Positions 1 through 12,310 of a stretch of DNA of 64,000 nt are shown in pieces. Under the pieces are notes generated by a model. The model was not told the DNA's origin and ran no database searches. It was given only the letters and a program-made list of their open reading frames with translations. The translations under genes were made by a program, and so were the position numbers. How positions within the stretch are numbered: the stretch's first letter is position 1; each line of letters starts with the position of its first letter. This stretch comes from Dromaius novaehollandiae (lineage: Eukaryota; Chordata; Aves; Casuariiformes; Dromaiidae): NCBI RefSeq assembly GCF_036370855.1, contig NC_088108.1, positions 6,595,448-6,659,447 of the forward strand, read 5' to 3'.

Positions 1-560
1 CCAGACGGCAGCATGGTGATAAAAAGAAGGAGCAGCCAAGTCCCCAGGCTGCAAGGCTGAGTAGTTAACAGCAGCCTTGAGCAGAGGGCTCCGTCCCTGC
101 GTGTGTTGCATGAACTGTTTTATTCGAGCACAACCCTTCCACCCACCTCCACACAGAGCGTGGTGGCCCGGCCCTGCCGAAAGCCAGCGCCCGATGGGAG
201 CAGGAGAGCATGGCACGGCGGCACCGGCTCTGTCGCACAGGAAGGTGGATGAGTTTGTTACACTTTGGGGCCCATTTCTGTCACTGCTCCACTTCTGCCA
301 GTACCCGGACCGCAGCTCCGCTCCCAGGAGCGCACGCCAGCACAGCCACACTGCTGCCAAGGCCGTGTCTATTTATCATCCCACCACTTGCTTACGCAGG
401 CTGTTCTTGTGCGTTGGCTTGTACAGTGCTCAAGGCTTCTCCTGGAGCAAGGGCTGTCCGTTGACTCTCTGGCTTGGCTTGTATTGCTCTCCTACAATAC
501 ACAACTGTGTTACTGTACATCCAGAGAACTCTTTCATCAGTCACCTTTAGATCTTAGTTT
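1..560. other. GC-richer block at the left edge, no recognised gene
   Basis: Distinctly more GC- and CpG-rich than the DNA to its right, so it has few stops and overlapping open frames (77-550, 210-464, 265-579) that resemble no known protein. A minus-strand AATAAA sits at 119-124. It could belong to a neighbouring transcript outside the window. Confidence 0.4.
119..124 (-). terminator. Possible far-distal polyadenylation hexamer (AATAAA)
   Basis: The minus strand reads CTCGAATAAAACAG. If NXT2 transcripts ran this far the 3' UTR would be about 8.3 kb. The sequence downstream of the hexamer is CA-rich rather than GT-rich, so support is weak. Confidence 0.15.
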
Positions 561-3500
561 AATGTCTTCCTCTTTATAACCAATTTGTATTCCACATTGT
601 TATCTGACCACAATGCTATTACTGCAGGCAGCATGTCAAATAATTAAAAGCAATACCATTACTATTGTATTAACCCTTCTATCTCTTTAAAGCATGGACA
701 GTTATGCCTAAGTATAATGGATTAGGAGGGTCAAGTCTCAATCTGTTAAAACAAGAGTGTTTTGGCTTACATGGAAGCGTTAAAAAAATAAACTGGAAGT
801 TGTTCCCATGAGGAAAGTCTCAGTAATTTGTCTAAGTACTATGGCTTGGCTGATGCAAGATAACTTTTAAAGCCACCAATAGCTTCTTTTCATGAACCCA
901 GAAATGTAATGCCAAGAATATCTTAGTACAATTTAAATCTTAAGTATGCAAACAAGATAAAGCATATACACTTTCTAAAAGACCTAGTCAGACAAAGAGG
1001 TTATTTTGGATGTTCTAGCCACACTAATAGTCTATCATTTCTTTTTTTTAATTTTTCCCCAGATAAAGATTAATGAACGATTTTAAGGACCACGTACATT
1101 CACCAGGAATGCTGCACTACACAGTCCAGTTCCTTTAGCATTATGATTTTATTCAGACTGAACTGAAAGAAACAGAAGCTTTGACATTAACTTCAAAGGA
1201 GGAGAGATTTTGATGTTACAGATTTAAATTTTCTCTATACTGCTCACACAGACTTTTTCTCCAACAGCAAAACTGGCTCAAGTTCTTACATTTGGTCACT
1301 ACTGCATCTTCCTATCTCTACTATAACTCTGCGGAGATTCACTGTAAACCAGATACCTGAGAAGATGAGTTAAAAATAAAAAATCCTTGAGGGGACTGGC
1401 AGTTCTCAAGCCAGCTTTGTCACTGCAGAAAACTACTGCAAAATCCACATGCCAGATTACGTAGTATCATTGGATACAAACAGTATCTTGTGAAGGGCTA
1501 GACATTTCAATTATTAAAAAATGTGTAGCAGGGGGGAAAAAAAACCTAGCTTCAGAAACAGTTTCAATGTGAGTATATACAACAGTATTACATGCTGGCA
1601 TTAAAGCAGTAGAAGGCACGTTAAATCTTCAGCTTGGCATAAATTTTAGTAGTTAGAATTGTGTGAAAAAAGGATGAAAAACCAACCAGCCACCAATATT
1701 CTTAAAATCTCTTCTCAAGCAGCTATACAACAGTCAGCCTCCATCTGCAAGGATTCAGGCAATATGACAGAAGCTGACTGTCCAATGAACTTTCATACTA
1801 GGATAATTAAAACACTGTATCTATCACACTAGAAGATTTTCTGTGAGGATTTCCTCCAATACAGTCAGAATTATGCTGATCACAGCCAAAATTTCCCCCT
1901 ATAAGCAAGAGGGAATCATTATGTACATCTGTAGCCTTTTATTTAATTCTTGTCCCAGTGATTAATGTCTCTGTTTGAACACTGCCCATCAGCAGGATAC
2001 CACAGGCTCTACTAGCTTAGGAAATACTCAGGAAGTGTGGTGCTAACCGCTACTGAGCAACTCAACTAGGTTGAACAAGAATAGGGGAAGGACTGCTACA
2101 GTTTTCTGAGTACGAGAGAGATTTGCACAGCTTAAAGCTTCAATGTGTTGGATGCTGAAGTGTGTACTTAATACATTTTATTTAATGTCAACCGGTTACT
2201 AACCACTTTCCGGTGCTCCATTCTACATGCAGCTTCAAAAGTCAAAGTGTCCAAGAAATCCTTCACAGTCCATCTGCTTCTCCTTCCCCCTTGAACATGC
2301 AAAGTGCACGCAAGATACTACACTTCAGTCTTGCCTTTAAAAAAGGCTGCCCTTGTGAAAAAGTTCACCTTCCATTGCACAATTCATAAATAAGAAAAAC
2401 CCAAGACCTCCTGCCAAGTAATGTTGGCCTCTATTAACAATACATCTAATTCCAATTATCTGTTGTTCTATCTTTTCAACACCTGAAAGAATCCTGAGGT
2501 TTTGGTGAATTGTAGTAACTTGTGATTTACATCAGTCCATCTATTCTGCTTTAGCATTATAGTTCAACCAGACCTTTAAATAATAGCATCATGCATTAAC
2601 TGCAGTTTACACTGGATAAAGATATATACCATATATACAGACATGCTTAAATATAGTATACATCTACAAAATACATAAATATACAAAAGAAATTTGGCTG
2701 TATCTGTCTGTTTGTTCAGTTCAGACATTTCTAATATCACAGTCTCTCCAGGAGATAATTTTTCAGAAGTCTGTTAGAGAAATGTAGGCTTCAAAGTATG
2801 AACAGATACATTCTGGTTTACAGAAGATGTGCAGTGCAAAGGTAAAGTAATAATATTCCCAGATTTAGGGTTGAAAGACTTACAAAAATCTGCCTGCACG
2901 TATCAGGCCACAAACTTTACAATGATCTACTGTATGTCCTAAAGATAGACAGTGTTGATTTATTTTTACCTGTATTTACATCTCATTGTACTTTTGGGGT
3001 GTGATAAGACTGCAACAAAGTAAGAATTATTTTTACTTTCTATACCTGTCTCATCTGAATAATAACCAGTTTACATCACTGGAAGAGCACCACACAAACT
3101 GTAACTCCATTTGTGCTATTAGTATCAAGATGATGTGGAACCTGTGACTGAAAAGATGTGAAGTATTATTCAGCGCACTGATCTTTCACAGTTTACCTTT
3201 GTCCCATGAATACACGGTACATTGTCCTAAATTCTACCGAATCACAAATTAAAGCGGAAAGCATACCATGGAATAGTCACACTGAGGAGTTAGCCCCATA
3301 AGACACCGACGACAGAACTACCTACTCGCACAAAGTCCTCAGTTCCTCGAGGACTCCCCGGTGAAAGCAACCTCTGTAGCACTCAGCGGGAAACAGGAAC
3401 CTTGCGAAACCAGGTTATAACACCCGGCCAAGCCGCACTGCCCCAGGACTCAGGGAAAGGTAACACCAACAAGCCTTTTAGTCCATTAGGAATTCAGGCC

Positions 3501-5779
3501 TGCTAAATCAATTCCGTTACCCGTCAGAACTGACAATGCACCTATAGATCATTCCATCCAGATGAGTAAAAGCATTCAGTGTGACAGTTCGTTGAATCCT
3601 GACGAAAAACGTGCTTTAAACTCTCAGAACCTAGGAACTCTGGTTTGACAGGAGGGCAAATTGCACGGCTGGTAACATAAGCTCACATCGGAGTTCATTC
3701 TTACTCTCTTGGCGTGAATATATACACCAAAGTACTTAACCAGCTAAGAGGCATTCATATGGTGGCATACAGAGACCTTGGTAAGTATTAATCTCAGCAC
3801 CAAACATTCAAATACCTTTGTTTGTTTCAATGTTTCAAACATTATATACTGGTTGGAAAACTTAAAAAAACATGGAGCTGCAAACCCACTGGGGCTGAAC
3901 TGAATTAGCCTGTAAGAGTACATAAATTAGTCACTGAAATGCAACATGTTTTTTGCATCAATACTATTCTAAGGCACCTGTGTTACTGATGCAGGGCAAG
4001 ACGGCAGTTTAGTCTCCACAGTCCATTCAATCATTGGACACGACAGACTGATTTATATTATGAAGCCCAACTTTCAAAAAGAGTAACTCAATATTAATGA
4101 CCTAGCTTCTTTTCAGTAAGGACCAGGACAGAAAAGCTTGTTTAGAAACACTTAATTGTTCCTCTTTTCAACCCACCAGGAATATTGCAAGAGCGAGTTC
4201 AGGATTCACTCTCATCATACATGCAAAGATAACTTGCGTTTTGTTCCCCAATTGTGATTTTTTTTCCCTGGCACTCCTGACCCTTTACACTGCATCAGAT
4301 ATCAGAGCCTTGTTCAGGATAATTACAAAAAATTCACTTCTTGCTAAGCCTCACCCAATTTTACAGCTTCAGACACAGCAAAAACTTTACAACATACCCA
4401 TCATTAAATTTAGTTTCTAGAAGTGAAAATCCACACAGATGTTGACCTTCCATTCAGCATCATCTTTTCATTGCCAGTAGCTAAAAACTATCTGCACTTG
4501 TGTAAGTGATCAATAGTCATTTGACATTTTGAACAGCAAAATAAAGTAAATAAAGCATCAGAGTTACCACGTTAATCACTCCTCATTTGAGTGTTTCATT
4601 TCTTTTTAGAAGAGAAACAGCAGAGGCACAACAATCTGTTCTCAGTGAAAATATTTACAATTCAAGGATCTGGCACAAGTTGTGTTTGACTTCATCCACA
4701 TATTTGTTGGACAGCACTCTAAACGTCAGTAAATTTTAGATGAGGGAAATGTCACATTTGAGACTTTTACTCTAGCCAGTTCAACACTATTTACAAGTTC
4801 ACTGTGCTCTTGGCGAGGCATTTGCTGTGGGATTACTCACTATTCCATATATGCTGTCCTCACTGCAGCAATGACACTGTCCTTGTACCATGCTGCAACA
4901 ATCAGAACGCACAATTCACAGCTAGAACACAACTAGTAAAGATGGGAAAGCCACAGGTTATTTGTTGTACTTTTAATACTGTACAAACTATGAAAACTTC
5001 TAGAAAAATAAATAAAGTAGAAGATTAGGGTTGTGGGGGTTTTTTATAGGAAATTTACAGGAGGTCTTGAACAGTTTTAAAAACTTACAAAATACATTCA
5101 AGTGTGGAAAGTCACTTTACTGATAAAACAGCATTTCTTTATAATGTGTTTTCCCCCCAAACAGGATATCAAAGTGTACACATATCAAAAGCGTCATTCA
5201 GTCACGCCATCAGAACATATTGCTCTTCTCTGCTCCAAGAAACAGCACAAGCATTTTAAGTCAATCTAACTGCAGTATTCCAGAAGAGCAAACCAACATA
5301 AAAAAAGTGATTAACATGGACAATACAGGGAATAAATACACAAAACAGAAGATCTACCAAGTCTTCGGTAGCCACAAGTTGGTATTTGAAAGTGCTTAGC
5401 TCTTCAGCTGGCTTTGTTTCACTGATCTGCTGTATGTTAGTGATTTGGTACCAAAGAGCAGAAAGTGGCCGTTTTAACTCCTGGTCACAGTTTAGAGAAT
5501 AAACATGTTCAACTTATAAACGGCCAATGTAAATTTAAGATATTACAGCAGAGTCAGGAGCAGGGAACGCTAAACCAGCCTCGATGATTCTGCAGTGAAT
5601 AAACCAAATACAAAGCATTTGCAGGTTCTCTTCTGCAGACTTCACCTCGGAAGTGGTAACGAGCAGCACAGAGCTGCGACACACCTAACTTCTCCAGCTA
5701 GTCTCGAAGAGAACTTTTATCTGCACAATTATTCAGCTGTAAAATCACTGATTCAATTTAGTAGATGTATTATCACTTA

Positions 5780-5812
5780 GTATGCTCCATAAACATTGGT
5801 ATGCTCCATAAA
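5780..5812. repeat. Short direct duplication, 19-bp period
   Basis: GTATGCTCCATAAA occurs at 5780-5793 and again at 5799-5812. It looks like a small tandem duplication with decay between the copies. Confidence 0.9.
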
Positions 5813-6881
5813 AACACTTTGGGAAACAGCATTTTCAGTTAGAAAGAGCAACACCTAATTATGGGAGCACTGAAGCACTAGAACAAGACGAGAGAAATAG
5901 GCAGCACATGACTAACACTTCTGCCTAGACAGAAGTAATTAGCCTCTAAATGATTCGTCCCCCTCCCCCCCCAAATCCCGGCATACACATCAAGTCCAAT
6001 TCCAACTATACATTTTACAAAGGAAGTAAGAGTATACACTGGGTTTATACATCCAGACCAGTTAGTAAGCTTTCAAATAATGTTTCATCTAGTTAAAAAG
6101 AAAAAAAAAATTAATTGCAGAAGTCAGATTTAAAAGCAGCAAAGCAGCCTGTATTTGAATAGCATGAACATAAGTGATAGGAATAACATTTGACTGCAGC
6201 ATTGCTGCAGATACTCTAAACCTTCCACTCAGGCTAGAAAAAACTTAATAACCACTATATAAATTAAAATTTAGAGCAAAACAGCCAATAAATATTTATT
6301 CCCATAACAAGCTTATCAGGTACAGGTAAACGTGTGTGTTCTGGTGACTGTCTTCAAAATTCAACAGCCAAATGTTACAGTTGCACCCTTTACTATATTT
6401 TAAGGGTCAAAACCTACTTCCTGTGTGTAAAGCAGGTCTGTAATACTACTTATGTAAGCAACAGCAAATTAAAAAGAAGCATACCACACCAGTGACACAG
6501 TCCAAGAGTGCTGTATCAGTAACAGGCAAATTGAAAGTTAAGCTTTCTTTTCAAACTTGTAGAACAAACACAATTACATGAGCCTCTCATACTATGTTAA
6601 GACAAACTGCAATTAAATAGGCCAATTCTTTCTTCACCACATACAGAAATAACAATGTATTTACAGTATTTACAATTTTCAAAGAATTTTGGACTTCACA
6701 CATTGTTTTGCAACAATTCATATTCTTCAAGTTGAAAAACAGTTACACAGTAGCTTTAGGCACTATTCAAAACATAAAACAGTTTATGTGGTGAGTCAGG
6801 TTACTAATTCTAACTTACTGATGTAAAGACTAGAGTGCCTTAAAAGGAAATAAAACCACCCATTTCACCTAAATATCATGC

Positions 6882-6924
6882 TATCCCATTATTTGTGGGA
6901 TATTATGTGATAATATCACATAAT
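6882..6924. repeat. Two adjacent perfect hairpins
   Basis: TATCCCA (6882-6888) pairs with TGGGATA (6896-6902) across a 7-nt loop. The next segment, ATTATGTGATA (6902-6912), pairs with TATCACATAAT (6914-6924) around a single central base. Both are perfect and share base 6902. Confidence 0.9.
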
Positions 6925-6954
6925 CTACAGATGTTTTATGCAGATGAGATATTG

Positions 6955-6960
6955 TTTATT
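6955..6960 (-). terminator. Possible distal polyadenylation hexamer (AATAAA)
   Basis: The minus strand reads GAAAATAAACAA about 1.4 kb past the NXT2 stop. No clear GT-rich downstream element was noticed, so use is uncertain. A further minus-strand AATAAA lies at 6295-6300. Confidence 0.25.
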
Positions 6961-7469
6961 TTCACAGTTTTCCGATTTAAGTAATAAAAACAAGGGAGCT
7001 GCAGTCCTAACTCCTTTGTGTATTCAGGCTGCTGCTTTCATTGCAACAATATTAAGATCAGAGACACAAGTTCCTCTCATATGTATTTTCAGTTACAAGC
7101 AAGTATAATCTTCTATATATAACTCAGTTTTAATTTTTTTTGCCCAGCTTAAAATAGAAACGTACCACTTTGAAATAAAACATGCTGATACGCAGATTTA
7201 CTCTAAGTTCCACGTTAAGATGGGCAATCTTCTAACCTGTAGTCTTGGAAACTAAAGCAGTTTAAAGAGTTTTAACTTTAAAGTTAGAGCAAGATTTTAA
7301 AAACTCATTAAAGGTAATATTAAAAAAAAAAAGAAAACTATAGTTGAACTCTGCATGAGAGGAAAATACTATTTGTGTTCAGAGCATTTCTCCATCCAAG
7401 TTCACAATAATCAAAGTACCTGTTCTGAATACTACTACTGAAAAGAAAATTGAAGGCCTCACAGCAAAA

Positions 7470-8398
7470 CACACTTTCAGTGCCACTTTTTTATTACAAT
7501 GTTTCCTGAAAAGAAAACAGGAATTTAAAACTTGGTTGAAGATGGGAAAAAATAGTCCATCCTTCATAGCAACACAATTAACAGTTAAAACAGACAGAAA
7601 TGTTAACTGATTTCTTGAACTGCAAGACTTCAAAAGAAAGATAATCAATTTGAAGTCCTTTACATGCATTTAGCAGAGCTCTGAATCATTCAGTATTCCT
7701 CACCTATGAATCAATGTATATTAACCACAACCAAATTCTGAGAAGCTTAAGTCAAAAGGAAACCTGAAGATATTTAATCCTTCCAATTTTTCCATACCAA
7801 GGAAGGTAACATTAGCTTTTCAATAGATAATTTTTTGAGAGATTACACACCCAGGAGCTATATTTGCTACTCTCACAAACAGCAGAAATCATTGTCAATC
7901 CTTCCTAGCTTCTTACAACCAACTGAAAGTAAGTAACTTCGAGAATTCTATATACATGTCAATAAACATCTTCAAAAGAGGGAAGATGCTACTGTAAAAA
8001 CAGATTTTTTCAAGTTGAAGCAATTACACATTTGGTCAGAATTGTAAATTAAGAGGAGTATGAGTTCAAATAGTAGAGTTTCAGCATTCAATATTACATA
8101 CAAAAAGTCTGTAAGTGGCAGCATTGCTGCATGTAAGGCATTTTAGGAATGATACCAACACAGCTTATTGCCTTCAGCATTTCAATAGGTTCAACTAACA
8201 TCAGCAACCTCTTATATTTTAAGATTGTTTACTACTAAAACCATGGCCATTGGGATCGATGCAGAGACATCCGCAGAGCTTCCATGACGACAGATGTAAC
8301 AGGAAGAGTGAGCCTTTCCCAGGCTTGGAGAATGACTGTCTATACAGCTAACTTCAATATGCCAAAGGAAAGAGGTCACTTTCCATAGCCAGCGCTCA
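7470..8398 (-). other. NXT2: NXT2 3' untranslated region, proximal form
   Basis: This is the sequence downstream of the TAG on the minus strand up to the first convincing polyadenylation site. No coding signal is visible, and short open frames here are chance. The 3' boundary is inferred from the AATAAA at 7490-7495 and the GT-rich element just beyond it. Confidence 0.65.
7490..7495 (-). terminator. Proximal polyadenylation signal of NXT2 (AATAAA)
   Basis: On the minus strand TGTAATAAAAAAG is followed within about 15-35 nt by a GT-rich stretch (GTGTGTTTTGCTGTG, about 7474-7460). That is the classical hexamer plus downstream-element layout. It gives a 3' UTR of about 0.9 kb. Confidence 0.6.
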
Positions 8399-8577
8399 CT
8401 AACTGGCCCAGTCCTGAAAGCGGAAACAGTCACTCGCAATCTTCCACACTGTGTTGGTAGGTGTGGCCTGTGCTGTCAGCAAGAAATTCTGATTGAAGTA
8501 GCGCTGCTTGTTGCCATCAAATTTTACTGTCCCACATGTCACCACGAGGACTGTCGTCTGGCTTTGAGTAGCTTGCT
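8399..8577 (-). CDS. NXT2: NXT2 terminal coding exon 4 (beta-sheet C-terminus)
   Basis: 179 nt. The G from exon 3 plus AG completes the Glu of [20 protein letters not shown]. The exon runs to FQDWAS and a TAG stop at 8399-8401. The acceptor is a pyrimidine tract followed by TTGTGAAG; AAG is a less common but valid acceptor. The motifs TVLVV, VKFDGNK, FNQNF and [16 protein letters not shown] are diagnostic of the NXT family and lie at the NXF-binding beta sheet. Confidence 0.96.
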
Positions 8578-11500
8578 CTTCACAAGGAAAAAAAGTATAT
8601 AAAAAACCCAGCAACCCAAAGACTAATAGCTAAGGAAGTAGGTACATAAAAGTTTCATTTAATTCTATTTATATTAGTTACAGGCTACGACATAGTTATA
8701 CATCCATGAAAAATACAGTTTTATTGCATGATTTCTACACAGACAATCATTTATTCATTTGCAAGCACTGCTTTTTTAGTGGCTTTTGTATTTTCAACAC
8801 ATGCTGCTCATTCTAGAGCACTATGAAAAGCCCCTGGGTTTTTGCTTGGAATAAGCTCTCATTATTTGATATATTTAGCAAGTTGCATATACTTTTTTCT
8901 CTTCTGTTAGAGCCTGTATTCTTTTCACAGCAGAGCAAAGCAAACAGGCTTGACCACAGTTTTTTTTCCTTGCTTATATTCCCAAAATATTTATTAGAAG
9001 TCATTTATTAACTTTTCAATTACATAAGCATTTATCTGGAAGTTGTAAATTAGAAATCAAAAGAATTTAGCATGTATTTTATCTATTTTAAATATTAAGA
9101 AACGAACATACAGAAAGGTTAATGATTCATTCCACATTACACTGCAGGTCAGTATCAGAAGCTATACTAGAGATCTCTTGATTCTCAGGCCTCATCAAGG
9201 ACAATGTAATTTGATAAGGCACATTTTTTTCAATACATGAAAGTGTCACATCTGAGCCTTAAAACAACATCTGAGAACACATCTGGTCTTAATAAGAAAT
9301 TTGCTTAAAGATTTTCCTAGACAGGTGGAACAGCGTGCAATTGCTGCATGTCTTGATTTATGCTTTATTTATGCACAGCTTTACATTTCAACCAAATTTT
9401 GTATTTTATATAAGTGTGTCCCCGAAGACAAATATTGAGCACTATTATAGTTCCTGTTCACTTTCAACAGTTACAAAGAGAATTAAAAAACAAAAAATAA
9501 ACTAAATTATACAACAACCTTACCGTGAACAGGTTGGCAGTCCAGTACATTAACCTGGAATTCGCTAGATGGCAACATTTCAAAAAATTCATTCAATGCT
9601 TCTTGCCCAGACACTGCATTACCATTCCAGACTAATGTTGCTTTGTCCAAATAGAGTCTAGTCAAAACCTGAGGGATTATGAACATACATATTTGGGGGA
9701 AATGTATAAAAACATACAATGCACAACATTAGGATTCAAAGAATACTGTTTTGCGTTACTCATTTCTTCTGCACCTTAAATAGCGTCCTCCTCAAATATC
9801 AGCTCCATTAACAATTAGTGCCCCTGACTAAGAATTCAAACTAATAACTAAAACATGTTTTACTTTATTACTTAGCATAGTGACTAATATGCCTCCAAGT
9901 TTATATACTGATGAGATCCCTTTCACAAAGCCAGTGATAGAGCTGTACTACTTAATGACAAAAGGATACTGCTGCCTTTCCATGTTTATCCCTAAAATCT
10001 TTTTCTGTGTGTGTGCGCGCGTGCAAAACAGACTGCTGAGCCAATAAAGTCTAATTTCAGGTAAAAAGTAAAAGTGAACAAGACCAGAAACAGTGGAAAC
10101 TTACAAGAGAACAGATATCTGCAGCAGCAAACCACAATTTCGCCAGTATTTCCTAAGCTGTAAACAGCTGAGTAACTGCATAGCTCTCCCTCAAGATGTT
10201 GCTACATCTCTGCCTAACCTGCTTATCTGCAATGTGACTAAGGAGTAACATCCAACTGGTGACACTTTCATGTAATCTAGAATTTATTAAATCACAGCTA
10301 TAATATCTTAAAAATCCCAAAGAACAGTCGGTTTTCATAACTGTCCTCTGGTGTGCAAGTATTTATTACACGATACCAACCACATCAACGTGGTCCATGA
10401 AGACTTTCAAAGTGAGATAGAGTTCTTTCCACTTTATCCTTAGGCACTTCTAAAGACTCACAGACTCTTTACTGTAAGAGAAGGCAAAACTACTAGTAAG
10501 AAAAAGTTTGGCAAAAAATAAGCTAAAAAAGGAAGCGTGGAGACAAATAAAACAAGTTTTATCTGCTCACAATGGCCAAACCCTGTACCTTTAAAAGGCA
10601 GTTGGACACAAACTGAACTATGACTGTGAATAAATCTGAGGCACTTTCGAAAAGGGTCTTCTTTACAACAATGTTGCATGAAGAATTCTCTACAGAGCAC
10701 GTCTAAGAAAGAGAGATCTCAACTTTGCCAATACAATAGGCAGGAACCAACTTTCAGATGCTTCCAAGCCAACATTATTTAGAAAAGCAAGGAAAAACAC
10801 AGGAGAAGGTGCAATTTTGACTATTATCAAAATATCTACATACCCTTCTTCTTTTGTCCATTGTCTCATAATAAATGTTGACAAATTCTTCAGCAGCTCT
10901 GCAAGCTTGATCCACATAGGTTTTGAAATCCTGGAGAGAAGAAACCATACAAAATTACATATTATATACATTAAGCAATTTTATGCAACTAGTCATCTAA
11001 GCAGGTTTTCAGCTAGTGAACTACCCTTTTGTAGCTCACCAAAGTCATCATCTCTTTTCCATCCTCACTAAAAGATAATGCCAAACAATGTTGAAAATGA
11101 TTTCAAATTCCTCTTTGCTTGCTGGAGACACCAGCTTTTAGTAATGTGCCAGCTTTAGGATTCATCTTTGAATGTTGATTTATTTACTGTATTTGTATTA
11201 GAAGTATTCACTGGGCTATGACTGGCTGTAAGTGGAGTGAACACAGAAGCATTCAGTGCAAATATCTGTTGCTCCAATGGTTATGCTGTTCCGAAATAAA
11301 GTTTTAAGGAAATAAGATTTATTCAAGCTTTTTCTGAACAGTATTTAAAAGCCTATCACACTGCCACCATAGTCTCTCTCTCTTTTTTTTTTTTTCTTTT
11401 TTTTTTTTGTTAAACACCTTAAAATAAAGAGAGCAAGAGACAGAACTGGACATACTCCAGTATCAGTCACTCCAGTGCTATATCTAAAAGTGAAAAACAA

Positions 11501-12257
11501 ACACTTTTGCTTACATCTCATTATTTGCCTTATTCCTTGCCATATATTTACTTTTATCCATCCAAAGGTACCAGACTTTGTTGTCATATCACTGCACTGG
11601 GAACTCATTCAGTTATTTGTTCACTTTATTTGTTTGGCCCTTGATCTCTTACAGACCCTGAACTGTGACATCCGGAAAGCAGCGATTCTGAATTTCCTGT
11701 CGTAGATATATAACTTTGCATTTGGATCTACTACAATACTTTGTTTAAAACATTATCAGTTATCATTATTCTATTTCAGCATTATATTCTCAATATTTAC
11801 AACTCAATCAGTATTCACAATTTAACTATTTACATTTTCTTGGCAGTCTTTAATGAATATACACTGAGACTACCACTAACTCCTACAAGAAACATTTCTA
11901 TTCAAAGAAACTTCCATACTCCAAAACACTAATCAGCCTGTCAAATAATCACTGCTTACTCCATAACGACATACACTTTCATGTTAACTATATACAACTA
12001 TTTTGACCTCTCTCTGTAAGGACATGAGCATGCTCTTCATCTTTCTATCTCCTCCAACAACTTCTGAGCGCACTGGCCGATTCCAAGCAAATATGACGAA
12101 GTAGTCTTAAAGACACTGTATGCCAACGAGTTCTGAGAGTAACTCTTTGGCACTAGGAGACAGTATTAACCTGGGCTAAGAGAATGGTAACTGTAACTCA
12201 GTTTGTTACTTATCTAGAGTACATGGCTGTTACTTCTCAACCAGCAGGCACACGCCT

Positions 12258-12310
<53 letters not shown>

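Larger units (their letters stand above)
561..7469. other. No coding gene; possible extended NXT2 3' UTR or downstream intergenic DNA
   Basis: No exon, RNA gene or clear transposon was recognised. Read on the minus strand the region is T-rich with many TGTA/TTTGTATATTTATG-type stretches typical of vertebrate 3' UTRs, and on the plus strand A appears to exceed T. It contains two small hairpins (6882-6924), a 19-bp duplication (5780-5812) and a GC-richer patch (3300-3470). Human synteny would place KCNE5/ACSL4 in this direction, but no such exon was seen. Confidence 0.4.

Noticed and set aside
77..550. 157-codon plus-strand open frame at the left edge
   Set aside because: Two other frames are open over the same stretch, composition is locally GC-rich, and there is no recognisable domain or splice context.
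1..7400. Expected neighbours KCNE5 or ACSL4
   Set aside because: No KCNE transmembrane segment or acyl-CoA synthetase exon was found in any frame. Naming them would rest only on human gene order.
7379..7669. 96-codon minus-strand open frame
   Set aside because: It lies in the NXT2 3' UTR and spans the proximal poly(A) signal, so it is not a plausible independent gene.
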